Below, in pieces: positions 16,175 through 22,884 of a stretch of 55,360 bases of DNA. A program made the position numbers and the translations under genes. How positions within the stretch are numbered: the first letter of the stretch is position 1; each line of letters begins with the position of its first letter. Source of the DNA: Methylacidiphilales bacterium (lineage in GTDB: Bacteria > Verrucomicrobiota > Verrucomicrobiia > Methylacidiphilales > UBA1321); contig JAJSLI010000141.1 in assembly GCA_021272315.1 (NCBI GenBank), positions 1 to 55,360 on the forward strand, given 5' to 3'. Under the pieces are notes generated by a model, which ran no database searches, had not been told where the DNA came from, and worked only from the letters and a program-made list of their open reading frames with translations.

Positions 16175-16448
16175 GAGGCTGTCTGAAAAATTGGCGCGGG
16201 TCACGCCGAAAGCAACTTTGCCCTGGGGCAAGGAGTCGAGCGAGGAGCATAGCCAAAGCGCTACGTGACAAGCGAGCGACACCGCCCCAAGGCAAAGAGG
16301 CTTCGGCCCACAGGGTGACGGTGAATTTGGGCCGATCTCTTCGTTGCTCACTCCTTACAGACCACTGCGGGTATGCTCGTCGTTCGCGTCTCGATTCGGC
16401 CCAAATTCAACTCGTCACGTGACCCACGCCAATTTTTCAGACAGCCTC
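16175..16448. mobile_element. MITE-like element with 31-bp terminal inverted repeats
   Basis: The ends 16175-16205 and 16418-16448 are reverse complements at 30 of 31 positions, both outer ends starting GAGGCTGTCTGAAAAATTGG. Inside are two further nested inverted pairs: CTTTGCCCTGGGGC (16216-16229) with GCCCCAAGGCAAAG (16284-16297), and 16315-16335 with 16396-16418 (around GAATTTGGGCCGA). There is no long open frame or transposase. The size (274 bp), terminal repeats and lack of coding match a non-autonomous miniature element. No convincing target duplication was found. It fills most of the 323-bp gap between the unknown gene at 16491 and iscX. Confidence 0.72.
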
Positions 16449-16490
16449 ATCGGTTAGCGCAGAGAGGTGGCGTGTCAATGCGTTGGATGG

Positions 16491-17027
16491 CTATTCCTGC
16501 TTGTCCGACAACGACGCCATGGTGTAACTGCCGTCATTGGGCCGCGCGCCATCCTGCAACATCAGAGCCTCGGGAGTTTCGGTACGTCCAGCCAGGAGAT
16601 AAGACGACTGCCGGTCCAGCGGCAGGAGCAGGGCCGTGAGCGCGTCCTTCCAAGTGCCGTCGACCCAGTAAGGATCTCGGGAAAACTGGCCTTCCATGTT
16701 AAACTCGGCCCAGAGCCAGGTATAACTGCCGACCGTTGTGGCAAAACCGCCGTTTTGAGCCACGACCAGGGAGGTCTTTTCCCCGGGGATATGCTCGATC
16801 TGGCAAACCAGTTCGCCACCGTCCTGCAGGCGCCAACGGAGGTCCCAATAGACATTGGGATCGATAATCCAGCTCTTGCCGTGCTTGTGCACGAGCAGGG
16901 CCAGTGCCTGTGAAAACTGGCGCCATTCGCCCTCGTTCCACGAGGGCGGCTGAAGAATGTCTTTCACCCGCTGCAACCGCAGCCGCCACTCCGAAAGAAT
17001 GCGCTGCAGTTCAACCGTTGAAATCAT
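16491..17027 (-). CDS. Conserved-looking protein of unknown function
   Basis: A 178-residue protein with no signal peptide or membrane helix. It is rich in Trp and Leu (SWNEGEWRQF, YWDLRWRLQDGG, GSYTWLWAEFNMEGQF, YWVDGTWKDAL), which suggests a compact beta-rich domain, but I recognise no family. Its ATG is 12 bp after the stop of the coiled-coil membrane protein gene, so the two form an operon and may act together. The MITE-like element lies between it and iscX. Confidence 0.65.
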   Translation of the reverse strand: MISTVELQRILSEWRLRLQRVKDILQPPSWNEGEWRQFSQALALLVHKHGKSWIIDPNVYWDLRWRLQDGGELVCQIEHIPGEKTSLVVAQNGGFATTVGSYTWLWAEFNMEGQFSRDPYWVDGTWKDALTALLLPLDRQSSYLLAGRTETPEALMLQDGARPNDGSYTMASLSDKQE

Positions 17028-17039
17028 CGGGAAGGAGAA

Positions 17040-17996
17040 TCAATACCGTTGCGTCGTGGGACCACGGTATTCAAGATCCCGGATTCTGGCCCGGAGATCG
17101 GACTCATCCTCAGCCCGCGCAGCGCGCTCCTGGCGCAACGCGGCGGCGTTGGCTTCGATGGAGGCGGAGAGTTTGTTGATCTCCTCCTGCTCCTGCAAAA
17201 TCAGCGACTGCTGTCGGCCAATTTGCGCCTGGGCCTGAGTCAGATTATCCAAGGTGGCCTGAAGTTGCGTGCCGAGCTTTTGGTTCTCGGCGGCGTAGCG
17301 CTTGTCCAATTCATCAATGGTCAGGCTCTGCTTCTCGATTTGTTTGGAAAGCGCATAAAGCCCGTATCCGGCAAGTGACGAACCGAGGACAAAAAATCCG
17401 ATCAGGACGTAGACAACAATAGCCAAAAGGTTGCCGATCGATTTTTGCTCGCGTGCCTGCCGTTCCATGTTGGTGCGATAATCGACAACCGTGGCGGGAC
17501 GCACGGGAGAGGTCGTGGAACGGGCGGGAGAAGACGGCTGGGTGGTGGCGGAAGACGGAGTCGGGGTGGTCGATTTCATGGGTGAAGCAGTTTCCTTGTT
17601 TTTATCCTTGTTCGCACCCGTACTGTAATAAAGCGTGGCAGGACGTGTGCCGTGCGGGGAAGTTGTTGGCGTCGTGCTACCGGTCCGAATCGTCGTGGTA
17701 ACATGGGATTGAGTAGACGCAGCCTGCTGACGGACAGCTTCTTCGCTTTCGTCCTCTTCGTCACGGGTTGGTAGACCCGGCGCAGGTGCGGTTCCGGTCA
17801 TACGGGGAGGAGCCTCCTGTTCCAACTCATGCTCCCCTGTTGTGATTTCTTGCTCTGTCCTAAATTTGGTTTCCGTTTTCGGCTTGAGCGAACGCTTCTT
17901 CACTCGTGGATATTCTCCTGTAGGCGCGGCAAAATCAAATTCGCCCGGGGACACTTCGGGTTCGGAATTTGCGGCAGGGCGTTCATTGTCCGGCAT
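17040..17996 (-). CDS. Membrane-anchored coiled-coil protein, function unknown
   Basis: A 318-residue protein in three parts: a disordered Thr/Ser/Pro-rich N-terminal half (1-185), one transmembrane helix (about 190-215, LLAIVVYVLIGFFVLGSSLA), and a coiled coil to the C-terminus (218-315) with many Gln/Glu/Leu heptads. It probably sits in the inner membrane with a cytoplasmic N-terminus and a periplasmic coiled coil, or the reverse. The ATG at 17996 has an AAGGGG ribosome-binding site. It is divergent from an FHA-domain protein that also has one membrane helix, which hints at a shared envelope or signalling role. The phospho-Thr-binding FHA domain and this Thr-rich tail could be partners; that is speculation. 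Confidence 0.7.
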   Translation of the reverse strand: MPDNERPAANSEPEVSPGEFDFAAPTGEYPRVKKRSLKPKTETKFRTEQEITTGEHELEQEAPPRMTGTAPAPGLPTRDEEDESEEAVRQQAASTQSHVTTTIRTGSTTPTTSPHGTRPATLYYSTGANKDKNKETASPMKSTTPTPSSATTQPSSPARSTTSPVRPATVVDYRTNMERQAREQKSIGNLLAIVVYVLIGFFVLGSSLAGYGLYALSKQIEKQSLTIDELDKRYAAENQKLGTQLQATLDNLTQAQAQIGRQQSLILQEQEEINKLSASIEANAAALRQERAARAEDESDLRARIRDLEYRGPTTQRY

Positions 17997-18167
17997 TACC
18001 CCTTGACAAATAAACCTCTGCGAAAGCAATTCAAGACATATCCGAATTTTGAAGTAAATTTTGTTACTTTCTTGTTACGAAAAATCCTGTAAATAGTCGA
18101 AGGATGCTGGCATAAATTAAGTTATCTTGCCGCTTGGCAAAATCGGCAAGTCCCGTAATCCTTTCCT
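17997..18167. promoter_or_regulatory. AT-rich divergent promoter region
   Basis: This is the 171 bp between the coiled-coil protein and the FHA protein. It is clearly more AT-rich than its neighbours and must hold both promoters. A 7-bp inverted repeat CTTGCCG (18126-18132) / CGGCAAG (18144-18150) lies about 20 bp before the FHA start and could be an operator or a leader hairpin. I could not place -35 and -10 boxes with confidence. Confidence 0.4.
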
Positions 18168-19034
18168 GTGGTCGTTTTCAAATTCCGCAATCTTAAGACC
18201 GGTCAGGCCATGCCTGTTCCCGCAGGGGAGTTTTTGGTTGGCCGTGCCGACAACGCCTACGTCCACGTTGACGATCCCTCGGTCAGCCGAAATCACGCGC
18301 GGCTTTTAAACAACCAAGAGGGCTTTTTCATCGAGGATCTTAATTCGTCTAATGGCACAGCCTTTCGGGGGGCCTTCATCGCAGCTCGAACAAAGATTGA
18401 TTTTGGCAACATTGTGCACATCGGCTCGGTTCCGTTCCGTGTTGATCCCGAGGTTACGGGAGAAGTCGAAATCCATCCTCCACCATCTTCACGCAACGTT
18501 AGCGCCGCCAGCATGAGACGCGCCACAGAGCGCATTCCCTCCATTGGTGAAGCACCGTGGGTCCCGGAAGCTGTTCCACCAGATAGACTTTCCGCTCCGG
18601 AAATCAGTCCCGCTGACAGCGACGCGGAGGATCTCAATGCCGTCACCTTTCGTGATCCAGAGCCTGTCGCCCCGGTGATACCTCACCATCCCCAACCGGC
18701 AAGCAGCCCGGCGCCCCCGGCAAATTTGACTTCCGTTCAGAAAGCCGCCTTCGTGTCGACGCCAACACCTCAACGATCGATCTCGCCGCAACAGATGGCG
18801 CTTCAGCAGGCCCTGCTGGAAGCCGAGGGAAAGGGGGCCGATCTCCGGAAATCAGCCTTGCCATCGGCCTTGGATAATCCCGATCCGAGGGAGAATGGAC
18901 CGCCGGAAAAGGGAGCTGGTCGGATTTGGTACCTTGTGACTTTTTTCGCCGGCCTTGGGACTGGCCTTTTGATTGGCCTTAACTTCGCGAAGATTTTCTT
19001 CGAAATGGGCGGGAAACCGACTGGCCTGCCCTGA
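18168..19034 (+). CDS. FHA-domain protein with C-terminal membrane helix
   Basis: A 288-residue protein with a GTG start. The N-terminal FHA domain (about 5-85), a phosphothreonine-binding module, has the GRADNAYVHVDD loop, DPSVSRNHARLL (conserved Ser-Arg and His) and the DLNSSNGTAFRG segment with the conserved Asn. A low-complexity Pro/Ser/Ala linker follows and a transmembrane helix near the C-terminus (WYLVTFFAGLGTGLLIGLNF), giving a tail-anchored layout. No kinase is encoded nearby, so the ligand is unknown. It is divergent from the coiled-coil membrane protein. Confidence 0.85.
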   Translation: MVVFKFRNLKTGQAMPVPAGEFLVGRADNAYVHVDDPSVSRNHARLLNNQEGFFIEDLNSSNGTAFRGAFIAARTKIDFGNIVHIGSVPFRVDPEVTGEVEIHPPPSSRNVSAASMRRATERIPSIGEAPWVPEAVPPDRLSAPEISPADSDAEDLNAVTFRDPEPVAPVIPHHPQPASSPAPPANLTSVQKAAFVSTPTPQRSISPQQMALQQALLEAEGKGADLRKSALPSALDNPDPRENGPPEKGAGRIWYLVTFFAGLGTGLLIGLNFAKIFFEMGGKPTGLP

Positions 19035-19124
19035 GGATCACTTCACTAAAATAAATTTTGCGTTAAGCTTGCTCGCCAGCTTTATGCTAAAATGATGTCG
19101 GCTCCATTTTTAATTAATAACCAA

Positions 19125-19892
19125 ATGAAACTCATCGCTTATAAGACGTTCGACTACAAATGCCAGCGTCTTGTCCCCGCCTCTCGCACAAGGGAATGGA
19201 TGGATAAAACCCCGGGAGCCTTCGCCTACCATTGCCTGCCGCTCGTCATGGCCAACAGCCTTGGCTGGTTTCTGATCAACGACGTACCGTGTGAAATGGA
19301 GTGGGACGGAACGCCAGAGCCCAATGGCCTCAAGGTCTGGCCCACCGAAGAACTGACCGAGAACGAAAAACATTTCCTGCCTTCGTCCCATTTCGGTTCC
19401 GGGGTCGTCACTTTTCACGCTGAGTTCATGTTCTGGACAGAAGCCAAAATCAGCATCATCACCAAAGGTCCGGCCAATTATCCCAAGCACGGCATCCAGG
19501 CCCTCGAAGGCGTCATCGAGACCGACTGGCTCCCCTACCCGTTCACCATGAACTGGAAAATGACAGCCAAGGATACACGGGTCCGTTTTGACCGGGGCGA
19601 GCCGATCGCCCAGATCATTCCCTATCCGGCCGAACTCGTCGAAACCGTGGAGCCAGAAATCCTTTCCCTCCAGACCAACCCCGAGCTCTACGCCCGCTAC
19701 GAGGATTACCGCAAAAAGCGGAGCGTCTTCAACGAGAAATTCAAGTACGACGGGCGCATGCGCCAAAAATACTACGTCCGCGGTGAAGATTCCCTCGGCA
19801 ACAAGGCGGAACATCACAAGACCGACTGGAAGATCAGGCCCTTTCTCTCCAATCTCTCACCCCTCCCCGAACATAACGTTCCCGAGGTCTAA
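19125..19892 (+). CDS. DUF6065 family protein
   Basis: A 255-residue soluble protein. The pattern of conserved pieces fits DUF6065: a REWMDKTPGAFAYHCLPLVM segment, the GVVTFHAEFMFWTE strand, GPANYPKHGIQALEGVIETD, then WLPYPFTMNWKMT and a FDRGEPIAQIIPYPAE stretch. Function is unknown; related proteins occur near 2-oxoglutarate oxygenases and sugar enzymes in other genomes, from memory. I start at the ATG at 19125 (MKLIAYKTFD); a tandem ATG at 19092 would add 11 residues, and neither has a good ribosome-binding site. phoH-like follows 60 bp downstream. Confidence 0.75.
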   Translation: MKLIAYKTFDYKCQRLVPASRTREWMDKTPGAFAYHCLPLVMANSLGWFLINDVPCEMEWDGTPEPNGLKVWPTEELTENEKHFLPSSHFGSGVVTFHAEFMFWTEAKISIITKGPANYPKHGIQALEGVIETDWLPYPFTMNWKMTAKDTRVRFDRGEPIAQIIPYPAELVETVEPEILSLQTNPELYARYEDYRKKRSVFNEKFKYDGRMRQKYYVRGEDSLGNKAEHHKTDWKIRPFLSNLSPLPEHNVPEV

Positions 19893-19952
19893 CGACCGTT
19901 TTTCTACGGCACATTTGACATCCTGAACATGACCCATACCCTAACGGAGCCA

Positions 19953-20930
19953 ATGGCGACGAGCCAAACGCTCAATTTTGAAAATGCCCGGGCCGCGCAG
20001 GCCCTTTACGTCAACGATCCCCAGAACTTGCGACGGATTGAAGAGCTATTCGGGGTAAAAATCACCACCCGCGAAGGTTGGATCAAGATCGACGGTACCT
20101 CCGAGTCGATTACCAAGGCGCGCGATGTCTTCCAACAGCTCCACCTCGCCCGGGAAAAAGGCCTCTACATCCGTAAAAACGAGTTCAATTTCGCTCTTGA
20201 ATCAGTTTCCAAAGGGACTGAGGTCAAGCTGCCCGACCTCCATTCTGCTCGGATTCAAATTTCGGCTAAAAAGCCACCAATCATTCCCAAGTCATTGCAG
20301 CAGAAGAAGTACGTTGAGTCGGTGAAGAGCCACGATCTCATTTTTGGGGTCGGTCCCGCAGGCACCGGCAAGACCTTCCTAGCCATGGCCATGGCGGTGG
20401 CGGCATTGAAAAACGAGGAAGTCACGCGTATTGTACTCACGCGCCCCGCGGTCGAAGCCGGCGAGGCGCTCGGCTTCCTGCCCGGCGATTTGCAGGAAAA
20501 AATCTTTCCCTATCTCCGCCCCCTTTACGACGCCCTCAACGACATGCTCGAGAACGAAGAAATCCAGCGCTACATGGACAAGGGGATCATCGAGATCGCC
20601 CCCCTTGCCTACATGCGCGGGCGCACCCTCAACCACAGCTTTATCATCCTCGACGAGGCCCAGAACACCACCACCGAACAGATGTTCATGTTTCTCACCC
20701 GGCTTGGCCAAGACTCCAAGTGCGTGGTCACGGGCGACCCCTCCCAAGTCGACCTTCCCCATAACCGCAAATCAGGCCTGATCGAGGCCATGCAAGCGCT
20801 TTATGGCACCGAGGGCATCGCTTTCACCAAATTTGACGAAGTGGACGTTATCCGCCACGAATTGGTCCAGCGCATCATCCGCGCTTACAAGGCACACCGG
20901 GGCGAAAAAACCACCAGCCTGACGCTGTAG
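19953..20930 (+). CDS. PhoH family P-loop ATPase
   Basis: Cytoplasmic PhoH-like (YbeZ-type) ATPase, a predicted RNA-related NTPase often encoded with the endoribonuclease YbeY. An N-terminal KH-like region is followed by the ATPase domain with Walker A GVGPAGTGKTF, the arginine patch VLTRPAVEAGEALGFLPGDL, Walker B FIILDEAQNTT and the sensor VVTGDPSQVDLP. I choose the ATG at 19953 because ACGGAG sits at proper spacing; the ATG at 19929 has none. The 7TM-HD gene starts 9 bp after its stop and YbeY overlaps that, a conserved gene order. Confidence 0.92.
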   Translation: MATSQTLNFENARAAQALYVNDPQNLRRIEELFGVKITTREGWIKIDGTSESITKARDVFQQLHLAREKGLYIRKNEFNFALESVSKGTEVKLPDLHSARIQISAKKPPIIPKSLQQKKYVESVKSHDLIFGVGPAGTGKTFLAMAMAVAALKNEEVTRIVLTRPAVEAGEALGFLPGDLQEKIFPYLRPLYDALNDMLENEEIQRYMDKGIIEIAPLAYMRGRTLNHSFIILDEAQNTTTEQMFMFLTRLGQDSKCVVTGDPSQVDLPHNRKSGLIEAMQALYGTEGIAFTKFDEVDVIRHELVQRIIRAYKAHRGEKTTSLTL

Positions 20931-20939
20931 GCGCCGCCC

Positions 20940-22529
20940 ATGATCCTCGACTGGCTTGAACGTCGCCGCCTAGTGCGCAAAGGGCTGGCCTGCGACAAAA
21001 CGCGCCTGAGTCACACCGAGGATACCCTGCAGGAAAGGATCGAATCAAGTTGGGTCGCCCGACTGATCATTCTCGCTGTCTTCATCGTCCTGCTGCATCT
21101 CGGCGTCGCCTGGGGCAGTTCGTCCGACACCCGCGAAGACCAGATTCTCGCCTTTATTATTTTCATCAGCGGATTGATGTTGATGGAACTCGATTGTCCG
21201 GGCGTATGGCGCACCAATTCTCACCTGGGCCTCTTCCTCGGCACCATCTGGTTTAATCTCATGGTCGTAAAGGCCCTTTACCTGGTCTGGATCGCGCAAG
21301 CATGGCCCATGACCCTCTTCTATTTTCTCAGCCCCTGCACCTTTGCACCCTTTCTGATTACTCTGCTGCTGGGGACACGGGCCGGAATCTTCAGTGTCGT
21401 GCAGTTCAGCATGCTCGCCGCCTTGCTCACCGGCCATAACTTTACCTTCCTTATCATCAGCCTTCTTTCCGGTTTCACAGCCGTCTATTTCAGTCAGAAT
21501 GTCCGCAAACGCTTCGACTTGATCAAGGCCGGTTTTGCCGTGGGCGGTCTCAACCTTCTCTGTGCGCTCGTGCTCGGGCTGGTTCACGGTGGAAGCCCGG
21601 ATACTCTCGGCCGCCAGGCGCTCTGCGGCATCTTTGCGGGCCTACTGACGGTGTTTGTCGTCAGCGCCATCCTTCCGGTGGTGGAGTGGCTGTTTCAAAT
21701 CACCACCACCATTTCATGGATTGAACTGGCCGACCTCAATCACCCGCTCCTCCAACAAATGACCATGGAGGCGCCCGGCACCTACCATCACAGCCTGCTC
21801 GTAGCCAACCTCGCCGAATCGGGCGCAAAGGCCATCGGCCTCGACGCCACTGCCTGCCGTGTCATGGCCTACTTCCACGACATCGGCAAGATCATCAAGC
21901 CCGAGTACTTCGCCGAAAACATCCCGCCGGGCGCGAATCCGCACGAGAATCTCTCGCCAAGCATGAGCGCCCTCATCATCATCACCCACGTCAAGGAGGG
22001 CATCGACCTCGCCCTCAAGTACCGGCTGAAAAAGCAGATTCTCGACGCCATCCAACAGCACCACGGCGACTCCGTCGTCACTTATTTCCACCAGCGCGCG
22101 CTTCAGCAGCAGCGGGACGCTCGCGAGGGAGGGAAGATTATGAACATGCGCGAAGAGGACGTGCCCGAGGTCTCCGAGAACTCTTTCCGCTACCCCGGGC
22201 CACGTCCGCAGAGCAAGGAGATCGCCCTGCTGAGCATCGCCGACGCGGTTGAAGCCGCGTCACGGTCGCTCGAAAAACCAACCGCGCAGCGCATCGAGGA
22301 CCTTGTCAACGAGATTGTCGAGAACAAGATCAGCACGCACCAGCTCGACGAGTGCCACCTGACGATGAATGAGATACGTGCTGCGGCGGAGGCGATGTCA
22401 AGCACGCTCAAGAACATGATGCACACCCGCATCGCCTACCTGAAGAAGGAGAAACCGAGTGCGAGTACGGTTGTCAAATCAACAAAGCGAAGTTCAAGTG
22501 CGGGTCCGTCCGCTTCAGCGGCTGCTTGA
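20940..22529 (+). CDS. 7TM-HD family phosphodiesterase (PgpH/YqfF-like)
   Basis: Membrane phosphodiesterase of the 7TM-HD family, whose Listeria member PgpH degrades cyclic di-AMP. It is 529 residues: about seven membrane helices between 38 and 251, then an HD domain with YHHSLLVANLAESG, the YFHDIGKI metal motif (HD pair), HHGDSVVTYFH and IADAVEAASRS. The large extracellular 7TMR-HDED domain of the full-length family is absent, so this is a short form. The C-terminal end is Ser/Lys-rich and overlaps ybeY by 71 bp. It lies between phoH-like and ybeY, the usual context. The cyclic di-AMP role is inferred from the family. Confidence 0.88.
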   Translation: MILDWLERRRLVRKGLACDKTRLSHTEDTLQERIESSWVARLIILAVFIVLLHLGVAWGSSSDTREDQILAFIIFISGLMLMELDCPGVWRTNSHLGLFLGTIWFNLMVVKALYLVWIAQAWPMTLFYFLSPCTFAPFLITLLLGTRAGIFSVVQFSMLAALLTGHNFTFLIISLLSGFTAVYFSQNVRKRFDLIKAGFAVGGLNLLCALVLGLVHGGSPDTLGRQALCGIFAGLLTVFVVSAILPVVEWLFQITTTISWIELADLNHPLLQQMTMEAPGTYHHSLLVANLAESGAKAIGLDATACRVMAYFHDIGKIIKPEYFAENIPPGANPHENLSPSMSALIIITHVKEGIDLALKYRLKKQILDAIQQHHGDSVVTYFHQRALQQQRDAREGGKIMNMREEDVPEVSENSFRYPGPRPQSKEIALLSIADAVEAASRSLEKPTAQRIEDLVNEIVENKISTHQLDECHLTMNEIRAAAEAMSSTLKNMMHTRIAYLKKEKPSASTVVKSTKRSSSAGPSASAAA

Positions 22530-22869
22530 ATCGGCGCTGCTCCGGCTTCCCCGTCCGCTGTCCCCGGATCTGGCGAACATCGAAGTCGTCTTGGTCGATC
22601 GTGCGACCATGGCGCGAGTCCACGCCGATTTCCTCGGCGACCCGGCGGAAACCGACGTGATCACCTTTCCCTACGGCGAAATCGTCATCTGCCCCGCTGT
22701 GGCGCGCGAGCAGGGACCGCGCTTCGGACTCGAGGTCGGTCACGAGGTGCTGCTTTACGCGATCCACGGCCTTTTGCACCTCGCGGGATACGACGACCGG
22801 ACCAAAAAGGGAGCACGTGAAATGGCGCAGATTCAACGGCAGATTTTAAACGTTCTTACCAACCAATGA
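22459..22869 (+). CDS. ybeY: rRNA maturation factor / endoribonuclease YbeY, variant active site
   Basis: YbeY is a zinc endoribonuclease for 16S rRNA processing. The GTG start at 22459 gives 136 residues and begins at the conserved strand (VRLSNQQ). ETDVITFPYGEIVI and AIHGLLHLAGYDDRTKK match the family, but the zinc motif HxxxHxxxxxH is here H-GLL-H-LAGYD-D: the third His is Asp. The position of the conserved Arg before the (T)DV(I/L)SFP strand is Leu (HADFLGD). Both changes occur in some distant YbeY branches as I recall, so activity cannot be judged. The gene overlaps the 7TM-HD gene by 71 bp in another frame. Confidence 0.9.
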   Translation: MRVRLSNQQSEVQVRVRPLQRLLESALLRLPRPLSPDLANIEVVLVDRATMARVHADFLGDPAETDVITFPYGEIVICPAVAREQGPRFGLEVGHEVLLYAIHGLLHLAGYDDRTKKGAREMAQIQRQILNVLTNQ

Positions 22870-22884
22870 TTGGAACTAACCGGT

